From contig CATPBF010000017.1 of NCBI GenBank assembly GCA_955652585.1, forward strand, positions 1 through 15,650: 15,650 bases of DNA, in the 5' to 3' direction. This DNA is from Candidatus Dormiibacterota bacterium (lineage in GTDB: Bacteria > Chloroflexota > Dormibacteria > Dormibacterales > Dormibacteraceae). This document shows positions 1 to 8,600 of this stretch, one piece after another (within the stretch, counting starts at the first letter, position 1; every line of letters begins with the position of its first letter). The position numbers and the translations under genes were made by a program. The notes beneath the pieces were generated by a model. It saw only the letters and a program-made list of their open reading frames with translations. It was not told where the DNA came from and ran no database searches.

Positions 1-130
1 CTCGCGGGTCGAGGACCGGATGGGCCAGCGCATCAAAGAGCTCGTGTCGAATGAGCGGCAGGCGACCGACTACCTGCGCAAGGAGCTGGAGGCTGCGCGT
101 GGTCAGCGCTACACCATCAAGGGCGTTTGA
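1..130 (+). CDS. 3' end of an unidentified protein (partial)
   Basis: An open frame enters from the left edge (first full codon at base 2) and stops at TGA 128-130, giving 42 residues. The visible tail is highly charged and probably helical, with many Glu, Arg, Gln and Lys residues, and ends in QRYTIKGV. I do not recognise the family. It does not resemble the C-terminus of LepA, which often precedes hemW in other bacteria. The stop overlaps the hemW start (TGATG), so the two genes are probably cotranscribed and translationally coupled. It could be the end of a coiled-coil or stalk-like protein, but too little is present to assign a function. Confidence 0.6.
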   Translation, partial: SRVEDRMGQRIKELVSNERQATDYLRKELEAARGQRYTIKGV

Positions 131-1236
131 TGCAGCCCGTAGCGAATCTCTACATCCACCTCCCCTTCTGCAAGCACAAATGCGGGTACTGCGACTTCAA
201 CGCCTACGCCGGCATGGACCGGCTCATGCCCGACTACGTCGACGCCCTCGAGCGAGAGCTGGCCGCCGCGCGCGAAGAGCGTGACTTCTCGCGGCTGTCG
301 ACCGTGTACCTCGGTGGAGGCACGCCGAGCCTTCTGCCGGCTGACCTGGTCGCGCGATTGCTGCGCTTCATCCGCGGCACCTTCGACATCGCGGCGGACG
401 CGGAGATCACGCTCGAGGCGAACCCTGCGAGCACGGACGAATCACGGCTCGCCGCCTGGCTCGAGGGTGGCGTCAACCGGTTGAGCCTGGGTGTCCAGGG
501 CTTCGAGCCGCGCGCGCTCGCGGTGCTCGAGCGCAAGACCGACGCCGCCCAGGCGACGCGAGCGTTCACGCTGGCCCGCTCGATGGGCGTGGCCAATCTC
601 AGCATCGACCTCATCTACGCCGTGCCCTATCAGAGCCGGGAGTCGTGGGTCGAGACACTCCGGCGCGCGCTCGCACTCGGCCCGGACCATGTGTCCACCT
701 ACTGCCTCACCTTCGAGGAGGGGACTTTGCTCTGGCGCCGGCGTGCCGAGGGCAAGCTGCCCGAGCTCGATCCCGACCTGCAGTGGGACCAGCTCGACTC
801 CGCCGTCGCCCAACTGGAAGCCGGTGGGTTCCGGCGCTACGAGGTCTCCAACTGGGCCCGACCCGGGTTCGAATCGCAACATAACCTTGCTTACTGGCGG
901 TGCCGGCCGGTGTACGGCGGCGGCGCCGGCGCGCACTCGTACGCCACAGACGGGATCCGCGCGTGGAGGTGGTGGAACATCGCCCGACCCCGCGAGTACA
1001 TCGCAGCCTGCCCAGCGCCCAGGGCGGACGGAGAGGAACTGCCCCAGCGCAAGGCCGGGGCCGAGGCCCTGATGCTCGGTCTGCGCACCGCCGAGGGCGT
1101 GGCGCCTCCCGCGGGCTTCGAGGACGAGCTGGGCCGCCTGGCCCTGGCCGGGTTGATCGAGAGCTTCGACGGCCGCGTGGCTCCGACCAGGCGCGGCATG
1201 GACCTGCACAACCAGATCGCGCTCGCGGTACTGTAG
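130..1236 (+). CDS. hemW: HemW, radical SAM haem chaperone (HemN-like)
   Basis: This 368-residue protein belongs to the HemW branch of the coproporphyrinogen oxidase-like radical SAM family. The N-terminus carries the 4Fe-4S motif CKHKCGYC (Cys14, Cys18, Cys21). It is followed by the family motifs YLGGGTPS, ITLEANPAS, LSLGVQGF and a segment near the middle beginning SIDLIYAVPYQ, then RYEVSNWA and GGGAGAHSY. Length matches the usual 370-400 residues. HemW proteins bind haem and are thought to deliver it to apoproteins in the cytoplasm. Many are annotated as oxygen-independent coproporphyrinogen III oxidase, an activity the HemW branch generally lacks. I chose ATG 130 over the in-frame TTG 127 because it forms a TGATG overlap with the gene before and has a weak purine-rich AAGGG about 8 bases upstream. 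It is followed directly by the CIRCE site and hrcA, a common arrangement in Gram-positive bacteria. Confidence 0.95.
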   Translation: MQPVANLYIHLPFCKHKCGYCDFNAYAGMDRLMPDYVDALERELAAAREERDFSRLSTVYLGGGTPSLLPADLVARLLRFIRGTFDIAADAEITLEANPASTDESRLAAWLEGGVNRLSLGVQGFEPRALAVLERKTDAAQATRAFTLARSMGVANLSIDLIYAVPYQSRESWVETLRRALALGPDHVSTYCLTFEEGTLLWRRRAEGKLPELDPDLQWDQLDSAVAQLEAGGFRRYEVSNWARPGFESQHNLAYWRCRPVYGGGAGAHSYATDGIRAWRWWNIARPREYIAACPAPRADGEELPQRKAGAEALMLGLRTAEGVAPPAGFEDELGRLALAGLIESFDGRVAPTRRGMDLHNQIALAVL

Positions 1237-1263
1237 CTAGCACTCGGGACAACCGAGTGCCAG
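1237..1263 (+). promoter_or_regulatory. CIRCE operator (HrcA binding site)
   Basis: The sequence CTAGCACTC, nine spacer bases, then GAGTGCCAG matches the CIRCE consensus TTAGCACTC-N9-GAGTGCTAA at 8 of 9 bases in the left arm and 7 of 9 in the right. The two arms pair at 8 of 9 positions. It starts one base after the hemW stop and ends six bases before the hrcA ATG. HrcA dimers bind this element and repress heat-shock genes until stress depletes active HrcA. Its place here implies autoregulation of hrcA-grpE-dnaJ. The element occupies the space where a Shine-Dalgarno site would lie. Confidence 0.93.
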
Positions 1264-1269
1264 ACAACC

Positions 1270-2286
1270 ATGGAAAACAGAAAGCAAGCCATCCTGCGCG
1301 CGGTCGTCCAGGAGTTCACGAGCAGCGCCGTGCCGGTTGGCTCCCAATCGCTGCAGAGTCGGTACTTCGTCAATCTGTCGTCGGCCACGATCCGCACCGA
1401 GCTGGCCGAGCTCGCGGATCTAGGCTATCTGGCTCAGCCCCACACTTCGGCAGGCCGCATCCCGACCGACTCCGGTTATCGATATTTCGTTGACTTCCTC
1501 ATGGACCTGGAGGAAGTGCCCGAAAGGGTGCGCGTCTACATCAACGAAGAGCTGCGACACGGGACGGCCGACGTCCAGGGTCTCGTCGAAAGAGTGGCGA
1601 TGACGACCGCTTCCGTGACCCAGAACGCCTCCGTGGCGAGCGCGCCCCACGGCTCCCAGGGCCGCATCAAGCATGTCGATCTCGTTTCCCTCGAGCCTAA
1701 GGAGATCCTCTTGATTCTCCTACTTGAGGGCAACCTGCTGCGGCAGCAGGTCGTTCAGGTGTCCGACGCCGCGACCCAGCCCACGCTGACCCTGCTGGCC
1801 TCGAAGTTCAACGAGTCGCTCGTCGGGAAGGCCGGCGAGGAGGTGCGCAGGCACTACGAGAGTGCTCCACTAGGACTGGAGAAGGAGCTTCTCGACCGCA
1901 TCGTCGCCGCGCTCGCCCAGTACGAGCAGGGTGCCGAGAATCTGGTCGTCCACGATGGCGTTCGCAACCTGCTGCGCCAGCCCGAGTTCGCCGAATCATC
2001 GCGTCTGCAGCAGGTCCTCGAGGTTCTCGAAGAAACCCGCTACCTCACAGTGCTCCTGCGAGAGCTCATCGGAAACTCCGACATGCAGATCGTGATCGGC
2101 TCCGAAAACGCTTCCAGCCAGCTGCAGGGATGCGCGGTCGTGCTCACGACCTACGGCCCATCAAACCAGCTCAAAGGTGTGCTCGGCGTGATCGGGCCGA
2201 CGAGGATGGCGTACAGCCAGACGGTGGCTCGACTGCGAGCTGTGGCTCTGAGCGCAAGCGAGCGGATGTCCGAGCTCGGGGTTTGA
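1270..2286 (+). CDS. hrcA: HrcA, heat-inducible transcription repressor
   Basis: This 338-residue protein has the HrcA architecture. An N-terminal winged helix (about residues 1-75) includes the segments AVPVGSQSL, LSSATIRTELAELADLGYL and HTSAGRIPTDSGYRYFVD, the last being a family hallmark. A GAF-like middle domain and a C-terminal dimerisation region follow, including IVIGSENAS and a stretch near the end beginning GVLGVIGPTRMAYS. HrcA binds CIRCE operators and represses chaperone genes. The CIRCE immediately upstream makes autoregulation very likely. ATG 1270 gives the expected N-terminus (ENRKQAILRAVVQEF), although no Shine-Dalgarno sequence stands free of the CIRCE. The grpE start follows 34 bases after its stop, so the genes probably form one heat-shock operon. 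Confidence 0.96.
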   Translation: MENRKQAILRAVVQEFTSSAVPVGSQSLQSRYFVNLSSATIRTELAELADLGYLAQPHTSAGRIPTDSGYRYFVDFLMDLEEVPERVRVYINEELRHGTADVQGLVERVAMTTASVTQNASVASAPHGSQGRIKHVDLVSLEPKEILLILLLEGNLLRQQVVQVSDAATQPTLTLLASKFNESLVGKAGEEVRRHYESAPLGLEKELLDRIVAALAQYEQGAENLVVHDGVRNLLRQPEFAESSRLQQVLEVLEETRYLTVLLRELIGNSDMQIVIGSENASSQLQGCAVVLTTYGPSNQLKGVLGVIGPTRMAYSQTVARLRAVALSASERMSELGV

Positions 2287-2320
2287 TCTCGGTGCCCATC
2301 GCGGTATCACTCCAAGTGCG

Positions 2321-2917
2321 ATGACCACTCGTAAGTACCCGCGCGAACCCCACGAGGGCGAGCGGCGGCCCGAGACGGCGGACGGCGAGGCCACGAAACA
2401 GGTGGCGGCGCTCGAAGGCAAGATCGCCGAGCTCGAGTCGAGCGCGGCGGAGGCCAAGGATCGGTATCTACGCCTGGCGGCCGACTTCGAGAACTTCAAG
2501 AAGCGCGCGCGCCAGGATCAGGTCGACACCATCCAACACGCATCCGCGGAGCTGATCAATCGGTTGCTGCCCGGTCTCGACGACCTCCACAATGCGCTCG
2601 AACACCGGCCCAAGGGCATCGACCCCTCGTGGCTGAAAGGCGTGGAGTTGAGTGTCCGCAAGCTGGAAGACGCCTTCGGCGCTCATGGCCTCGAGGCCAT
2701 CAATGCGATAGGTGCACGGTTCGACCCGAAGCTGCATGAGGCGGTCGGACACGAGGAATCTCTCGAGCATCCGGAGGACACGGTGGTGGCGGAGCTGCGG
2801 CGCGGCTACCGCATCCGAGACCGTGTCGTTCGGCCCGCCCTGGTCAAACTCGCACGGCCGCCGGCGCTGCCGGCTGATCCGGACTCCGACCCAGACCGCA
2901 CCGCCCACCAGGCCTAA
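2321..2917 (+). CDS. grpE: GrpE, nucleotide exchange factor for DnaK
   Basis: This 198-residue protein has the GrpE layout. A charged, probably disordered N-terminus (about 1-25) is followed by a long coiled coil containing the hallmark LRLAADFENFKKRARQD (about residues 50-66). The C-terminal beta domain includes FDPKLHEAVGHEE and the signature region GYRIRDRVVRPALVKLA. GrpE acts as a cytoplasmic dimer that releases ADP from DnaK and may serve as a thermosensor. It follows hrcA and ends 17 bases before dnaJ, so it is very likely under the same CIRCE control. The start ATG 2321 has no obvious Shine-Dalgarno sequence. The dnaK gene usually found between grpE and dnaJ is absent here. Confidence 0.96.
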   Translation: MTTRKYPREPHEGERRPETADGEATKQVAALEGKIAELESSAAEAKDRYLRLAADFENFKKRARQDQVDTIQHASAELINRLLPGLDDLHNALEHRPKGIDPSWLKGVELSVRKLEDAFGAHGLEAINAIGARFDPKLHEAVGHEESLEHPEDTVVAELRRGYRIRDRVVRPALVKLARPPALPADPDSDPDRTAHQA

Positions 2918-2934
2918 CCCCGAAAATCTAATCT

Positions 2935-4053
2935 GTGGCCGTCAAGCGCGACTACTACGAGGTCCTCGGCGTGGGCCGGCAGGCGTCGCCCGATGATCTG
3001 AAGCGCGCCTTTCGCAAGATTGCGATGGAGTCTCATCCCGATCGCAACCCCGACGACCCCGTTGCCGCGGCCCGTTTCAAAGAGGCGAGCGAGGCGTACG
3101 CGGTGCTCTCCGACGCGGGGCGGCGTCGCAGCTATGACATGTTCGGCCATGCGGCGGTTGACGCCGCCGGCGGGCCGGCGGTCGACTTCTCGGACATGCC
3201 GTTTGCCGACATCTTCGACACGTTCTTCGGCGGCGGCGGGCGCTCTCGAAGGCAGCGGACGGATCGCGGCGACGACCTGCGTTACGACATGACGATCACG
3301 TTCGAGGAAGCGTTCACCGGCGTCGAGAAGCAGATCGACGTCCCGCGCCTGGCGACCTGCGGCAGGTGCTCCGGCAGCGGCGCCGAGCCTGGCACCGGCA
3401 CAGACACCTGCCCAGGCTGTGGCGGTTCGGGGCAGATCCGGCGCGCCCAGCAGTCGATCTTCGGCTCGATCGTGACGCAGACCACCTGCCCCACCTGCCG
3501 CGGTGCGGGCCGGCTCCTGAAGAGCCCGTGCACGCAGTGCCGAGGGCAGGGCCGCACTTCGGTCACGCGCCGGCTGGCCGTCCGGATACCCGCGGGAGTG
3601 GACACAGGTTCGCAGATCCGGATCAGCGGCGAGGGTGAGGCCGGCATGCGCGGCGGTTCCTCGGGCGACCTCTATGTGGTGCTTCGCGTCAAGGCGCACG
3701 CGCACCTGGCGCGCCGCGACCAGAACGTCATTTACGACCTCCGCGTCAACATGGTGCAGGCGGCCCTGGGCGACCGGATCGAGATCCCTACGCTGGACGG
3801 CCCGGTAGAGATCGCGATCCCGTCGGGCACGCAGCACGGGCAGTCGTTCCGGCTCGCCGGCAAGGGCATGCCGGATGTGCGCGGCGGCCGGCGCGGCGAC
3901 CAGTACGTGCTGGTGCAGGTCGTCGTCCCGAAGGACCTGACCCCGGAGCAGAAGGCGCTGCTGCGCAAGGTCGGCGGGCTTACCGGCAAGCCGGAGAAGG
4001 TCTCGAAGGGCTTCTTCGAAAAATTGCGAGACGCGATCTCGTTAGAAGGCTAG
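2935..4053 (+). CDS. dnaJ: DnaJ (Hsp40) co-chaperone
   Basis: This 372-residue type I DnaJ begins at GTG 2935. Its J domain (about 1-70) carries the HPD motif at residues 34-36, which stimulates DnaK ATP hydrolysis. A short linker rich in Gly, Asp and Phe follows, with GGGGR around residues 100-104. The zinc region has four CxxCxGxG repeats, with first cysteines at residues 142, 159, 185 and 199, and binds two zinc ions. The C-terminal substrate-binding and dimerisation domains complete the protein. The zinc finger separates it from CbpA-type proteins. It is the last gene of the hrcA-grpE-dnaJ group. No Shine-Dalgarno sequence is visible before the GTG. Confidence 0.96.
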   Translation: MAVKRDYYEVLGVGRQASPDDLKRAFRKIAMESHPDRNPDDPVAAARFKEASEAYAVLSDAGRRRSYDMFGHAAVDAAGGPAVDFSDMPFADIFDTFFGGGGRSRRQRTDRGDDLRYDMTITFEEAFTGVEKQIDVPRLATCGRCSGSGAEPGTGTDTCPGCGGSGQIRRAQQSIFGSIVTQTTCPTCRGAGRLLKSPCTQCRGQGRTSVTRRLAVRIPAGVDTGSQIRISGEGEAGMRGGSSGDLYVVLRVKAHAHLARRDQNVIYDLRVNMVQAALGDRIEIPTLDGPVEIAIPSGTQHGQSFRLAGKGMPDVRGGRRGDQYVLVQVVVPKDLTPEQKALLRKVGGLTGKPEKVSKGFFEKLRDAISLEG

Positions 4054-4091
4054 GAATTCGCGAGTCCGGCATAGACTTCGATTCGCGATTC
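4054..4091. repeat. Inverted repeat after dnaJ
   Basis: GAATTCGCGA (4054-4063) pairs with TCGCGATTC (4083-4091) as a 9-bp stem with one bulged T and a 19-base loop. ATTCGCGA also occurs twice as a direct repeat (4056-4063 and 4081-4088). It begins right after the dnaJ stop. No run of T follows, so it is not a convincing intrinsic terminator. It may be an operator, an RNA-stabilising hairpin, or chance. Confidence 0.3.
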
Positions 4092-4118
4092 GTGCGTAGC
4101 AAGAGGGAAGGGAGGAGG

Positions 4119-5138
4119 GTGCGCAGCGCGCTGATCGGGGCGCTGATCCTGGTCGTGGTCGCTTGCGCCCGCCCGACTTCCACCGCGCACCAGACTCTGC
4201 CGACGCCAACGCCATCGCCGACCCCGACCACTCCGCTTGTGCTCACGGCGACGGCGCCTTTCCATAACGGCGAGGTGGGCGTGGCTTATGCACCAGTAGC
4301 GTTGGCGGCGACAGGAGGCGTCCAGCCGTACACGTGGTCGGTCGTCGCGGGTGCGTTGCCGGCCGGGCTCGCGATTGGGTCGGACGGCACGGTCTCCGGA
4401 ACCCCGACCAGTGCCGGTACCTTCAGTTTCACCATCCAGTCTGCCGATTCCGGCAACAGTACGGCCACAATCCCGGGCTCGGTTCCCATCGCGGCCGCCC
4501 TATCGGCGAGCCTGCTCCCCAACTGCGCCGCCCGGTGCACCGTGGAGCTGGGCTGCGTCAGCGTGTGCGGCGCGTTCGGCCAGGTCAGTGGCGGCGTGGC
4601 CCCGTTCTCGTACACCCTGACTTCCGGCCAGCTTCCGTCGGGCACCTCCCTGTCGGGGCTCACGCTGACCGGCACGTTCACCGGATTGAGCGGCTATCTG
4701 CAATTCACTGTGCAGGTCGTCGACGGATTTGGAGCGACCGCTTCGGTCTCACCGACCTTCTCGATGCTCGAACATATCTCGCTTGCCGGCGGGACGATCG
4801 GCGGGAGTCAGACCAATCCTTGCTATTGGACCGGCTGCAGCCGCCAGTTCGCATATTCGGGCGGCTACGGAACGCCAACCGTCCAAATCACAGGCTGGAC
4901 GTACACAGAGTCTTGCACGGGCTATCCCGCCCCACCGAAGCCCTGTCCCGCACCCGCCCGACCGGCCGTATCAGCGGGCGGCGGCTTTGTGACTGTCGAT
5001 GTTCCGTCACCAGGAACGACCTGGATCAACGGTTATACCGCCACACTCACACTTGTTGTCACCGACCAGATCTCCTGCGGGGCAGGCGCGAACTGTTCGG
5101 CGACGGCCAGCTACACGGTGGTCGTGTACGGCGGTTAG
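4119..5138 (+). CDS. Secreted lipoprotein with Ig-like (putative Ig) repeats
   Basis: From GTG 4119 this is 339 residues. A longer in-frame start at GTG 4092 would add nine residues. I prefer 4119 because a purine-rich GGGAAGGGAGGAGG lies directly before it. The N-terminus is a short signal peptide with lipobox VVAC, so the lipidated cysteine would be residue 16. A Pro/Thr-rich linker (about 25-40) with TPTPSPTPTTP follows, likely spanning cell-surface layers. Next come two Ig-like units of the 'putative Ig' type. The first contains GGVQPYTWSV, LPAGLAI and GTVSGTPTSAGTFSFTI; the second contains GGVAPFSYTL and LPSGTSL. A Cys-rich C-terminal region of about 110 residues is unassigned. Such domains are usually adhesive or structural. 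No partner is evident from its neighbours, and the specific function is unknown. Confidence 0.75.
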   Translation: MRSALIGALILVVVACARPTSTAHQTLPTPTPSPTPTTPLVLTATAPFHNGEVGVAYAPVALAATGGVQPYTWSVVAGALPAGLAIGSDGTVSGTPTSAGTFSFTIQSADSGNSTATIPGSVPIAAALSASLLPNCAARCTVELGCVSVCGAFGQVSGGVAPFSYTLTSGQLPSGTSLSGLTLTGTFTGLSGYLQFTVQVVDGFGATASVSPTFSMLEHISLAGGTIGGSQTNPCYWTGCSRQFAYSGGYGTPTVQITGWTYTESCTGYPAPPKPCPAPARPAVSAGGGFVTVDVPSPGTTWINGYTATLTLVVTDQISCGAGANCSATASYTVVVYGG

Positions 5139-5155
5139 CCTTCTCAGCCAACTCA

Positions 5156-5175
5156 CAGGTTCCAGGCATAACCTG
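5156..5175. repeat. Short perfect inverted repeat
   Basis: CAGGTT (5156-5161) and AACCTG (5170-5175) form a perfect 6-bp stem with an 8-base loop, 17 bases after the lipoprotein stop. No T-tract follows. It may be a weak termination hairpin or an operator for the small gene downstream. The rest of the 110-base gap shows only a TATAAG at 5235-5240, next to the ribosome binding site of the next gene. Confidence 0.25.
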
Positions 5176-5248
5176 ACGGCTTCGGGGGTAGTTATTGAGG
5201 GGTAGCAGCTGAATCGGGCTGTAGCCTCGTACCGTATAAGGGAAGAAA

Positions 5249-5542
5249 GTGGCAAAAACAATCGATCTAGAACTGACCCGAGCCGAGGTGGAGGTGATCG
5301 AGCTGGAGGCGCGCCTCCGGGTGGTCCCCATGAACGACACCCAGCTTTCCGACGCCCTCAAGGCGGCCCTGGTGGCCAAGAAGGAACGCCTGGCGAAGCT
5401 GCGCACCCAGCACGCCGCCAACGGCCGGCCCAACCGGGCGGCCGAGGACACTTCGAACAAGCCTCTTCCGCTTCACGCGACTCGGCGCCCGCCGCTCAAG
5501 CGCTCGGTTCCGCAGCGCCCCAAGGCCAAGTCGACCAAGTAG
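5249..5542 (+). CDS. Small basic helical protein, function unknown
   Basis: This 97-residue protein begins at GTG 5249 behind a reasonable ribosome binding site, AAGGGAAG, about 5 bases upstream. Residues 8-55 look helical and charged (LTRAEVEVIELEARLRVV, then ALKAALVAKKERLAKLR) and could form a short coiled coil. The last 40 residues are rich in Pro, Arg and Lys, ending KRSVPQRPKAKSTK, which suggests a disordered nucleic-acid- or polyanion-binding tail. No signal peptide or membrane segment is seen, so it is probably cytoplasmic. I do not recognise the family. It stands alone, with 110 bases before it and 89 bases after it. Confidence 0.6.
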   Translation: MAKTIDLELTRAEVEVIELEARLRVVPMNDTQLSDALKAALVAKKERLAKLRTQHAANGRPNRAAEDTSNKPLPLHATRRPPLKRSVPQRPKAKSTK

Positions 5543-5568
5543 CGGTCCGCGCAACAGGTTTCGGTCTC

Positions 5569-5589
5569 GAACGTTATCGTTCCACGTGG
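5569..5589. promoter_or_regulatory. Adjacent palindromes upstream of the GGDEF/EAL gene
   Basis: GAACG-TTAT-CGTTC (5569-5582) is a perfect 5-bp inverted repeat. It is followed by the 8-bp palindrome CCACGTGG (5582-5589). They lie 43-63 bases before the GTG start of the c-di-GMP enzyme and could be operator sites. No regulator in the window can be assigned to them, and short palindromes occur by chance. Confidence 0.25.
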
Positions 5590-5631
5590 TGAATGTGGCC
5601 TACGTCCCGAGCGCGGCCCGCATGCGGGTAA

Positions 5632-8600
5632 GTGTCGGCTGAGAGGAATCAGTCTGCGGGCGAATCCGCGGGCAACCCGTTCAGCCTGATCTCGGGGGCC
5701 TGGCCGGGCGCGGAGCCGCTGCGGTCCTGGCGGCTGGCCATCGTCAACGGCATCGCCGCGTCGGCAATCATTCTGGCGGTCGCGTTCCGCCTCTGGGAGG
5801 CCCACCTGCCCTCGAACGTCGTGCGGGAGGAGCTGGTCCTGATCGGGGCAGGGCTGGTGTTCGCCGTCATCGCCATCAGCGTTCGCGTGTCTCGATTGGC
5901 CGCCAACCTCGGCATCCAGCTGCTGATGATGGTGGTGAGCGCGGTCCTAACGGTGCTGGTGCTGGGAGTGGCGGGGCCGTGGCTCGGCGACGACCTGCCT
6001 CCGCTTGCGGCCGCCGTCTTCGCGACGATCCTTCTGTACTTCGAGCTCGGACTCCATGCGCGGCATTTCGCTTACCTGTTTGCCATCGCCCTCGCGGGCG
6101 TGGGCGCGCTCTGGATCTACGCGGTGACCGCGCTCATGGTCACGTTTGGGGCGATCGCCCTGTGGACATTGGTGCTTTTCGGGCTGGGGCTCCTCGCCTT
6201 CCTCACGCGGCGCGCAGTCGACCGCGACCTGAGAGTGCAGGTCGATCGCCAGGCCTCTCTGCTGATTTCCATCAGCGACCTCGGCGAGGGCCTCCTCATC
6301 ACCGAGGAAGGCAGGTACGTCGCCAGCAACGATGCCTACCTAAAGCTCACCGGCTACACGCAGGAGGAGCTACGTGCGCTGCCTTCGTTGATCGAGCTCG
6401 CCCCTGAGGAAGAGAAGGAGGCGCTGGCCGCCAACCTGTCGATCCGGTTTGACACCGACGCCGCGCCGGTTCGATACCAGGCCGGCCTGATCAGGAAGGA
6501 CGGTCGCCGATTGCAGCTGGAGGTCGCCATCCATCGCGTCGTCGCGGAGGGACGGCATCGCCTGCTCGCCCTGGTCAGCGACATCACCGAGCGCTACCGC
6601 GCCGAGCAAGCAGAGCGCGAGAGCGAGATGCGATTTCGCACCCTCTTCGAGCAGGCCCAGGCCGGCATGTCGTTCGCGAGCCTCGACGGAAAGATCATGT
6701 CGGTCAACCAGGCCTACTGCGAGCTGCTGGGCTACTCGGCGGACGAGCTCAAGAGCATGTCGGTGTACGACGTCACGTTCCGCGACGACGTTGCGGCCAC
6801 CAAGGAAGCGCACCGCCAGATGATGGCCGGGGAAGCGACCAACCTCCGGTACGAGAAGCGATTCCTGCGGAAGGACGGCGACCAGGTGTGGGCCGACGTT
6901 GCGGTTCGCCTGGTGCGTGACGCCGCCGACAAGCCGCTCTACTTCCAGACCGTGATCATCGACATCCGGGATCGCAAGAGCAGCGAGGTCTTGCAGTCCG
7001 CGCGATTCGCTGTGACGCAGGCTCTCCTCACATCGCCCGGATGGGACAGGGCGGCGCCACACGTTCTCGAAGGCCTGTGCGAGACGCTGGACTGGGAGCT
7101 CGCCGAGTATTGGGAGGTCGATCTGGCGCGCGAGGCGATGCACTTCGTCACGTCATGGAAGCGCCCCGGCCGCGACACGTCGGCGTATGAGGCGACTGCG
7201 AAGGATGCCGCGTTCCATCGCGGTGGGGGCCTGGCGGGGCAGGTCTGGGAGTCTGGCGCTCCCATCGCCATTACCGACGTCGCGGCCGACGGCTCGGTGC
7301 GCTCCGCGGCCGCCCTGGCCGTCGGGCTCAAAGGGATCGTTGGCTTTCCGGTTCGAAGCGGGCGGCGTGTGGTGGGCATGATCTCGCTCCACACGTGGGC
7401 GCCACGACACCTGGACGACGGGCTGGTGGCAGTCATGAACGACATCGGGTCGCAGATCGGCGAGTTCGTCGAGCGCAAGCGGGCCGAGCTGGCGCTGCAG
7501 GACAGCGAGAAGAGGACTCGGTCGGTCCTGGACAACGTGTCGGACGGTCTCGCGACGCTCGACCAGGCGAGCGTGATCGAATCGGCCAACCCGGCCGTCG
7601 TCAAGCTTTTCGGCTACCTCGAGGAGGAGTTGATGGGCCAGCCGGTCGACATCCTCATCGCCACCACCCACCGCAGCGCGTTCGTCAACTACTTGCAGCG
7701 GCGGCTCAAGCTCGACCTGCCGGCCAGCGGCGCGCACGACACGATGGGCAAGCGCAAGAACGGGAGCCTGTTCCCGCTCGAGTTCGTGGTCAGCTCGATG
7801 CACGTTGGCTCGCGGCACCTCTTCATCGCCACGATGCGCGACATCTCCGAACGGAAAGCACACACCGATGCGCTGGAATACCAGGCGCTCCACGACGCGC
7901 TGACCGGGCTGCCGAACCGCAGCCTGTTTGGCGACCGCCTGCGGCAGGCCTTGCTCTCCGCCCGGCGCAACCAGCGGATGTTCGGCGTGCTGCTGCTCGA
8001 CCTCGACCGGTTCAAGGACATCAACGACGCGCTCGGCCACGACCGCGGCGACAGTCTGCTGCAGGAGGTGACGGCGCGCCTGCGCGGAGTGCTGCGCGCC
8101 ACCGACACCATCGCCCGCCTGGGCGGTGACGAGTTCGCCGTGCTCACCACGGACGCCAAGCATCCCGATGACGTGGTTTCGACCGCGCGCAAGATCCTCG
8201 CCGCGCTGGAAGGTCCATTCGCGATCGGCGATCAGATGGTGGAGACAGGCGCCTCGATCGGCATCGCGCTCTACCCAGTCCACGGCGATGACCCCGGCAC
8301 GCTTCTACGGCGTGCGGACGTCGCGATGTACGTCGCCAAGCGTTCAGGCGGTGGCTGCTCGCTGTATGCGCCCGAGCAGGAGGCGCAGAGCCTGCGCCGT
8401 TCGGGCCTGGCCGGCGAGCTGCGTCGCTCCATCCCGCAGGGCGAGATGGTGCTCCACTACCAGCCCCAGGTTTTGCTGTCGACCGGCACGACCTACTCGG
8501 TCGAGGCGCTCGTTCGCTGGAACCATCCACGCGAGGGCCTGATGCCTCCCGACCGATTCATCCCGATGACCGAGGAGACCGGCGTCATCCACCCACTGAC

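Noticed and set aside
127..129. TTG 127 as the start of hemW
   Set aside because: It adds only one residue. ATG 130 follows directly, gives a normal HemW N-terminus and forms the usual TGATG overlap.
2914..3837. 307-codon open frame on the minus strand
   Set aside because: It is opposite dnaJ, whose J domain and zinc-finger motifs are unmistakable. The minus-strand translation is Arg/Ala-rich with no family signature.
7153..8283. 376-codon open frame on the minus strand
   Set aside because: It lies entirely inside the GGDEF/EAL gene, reads as a His/Arg/Val-rich GC-driven shadow and has no recognisable motif. The + strand frame has clear conserved domains.
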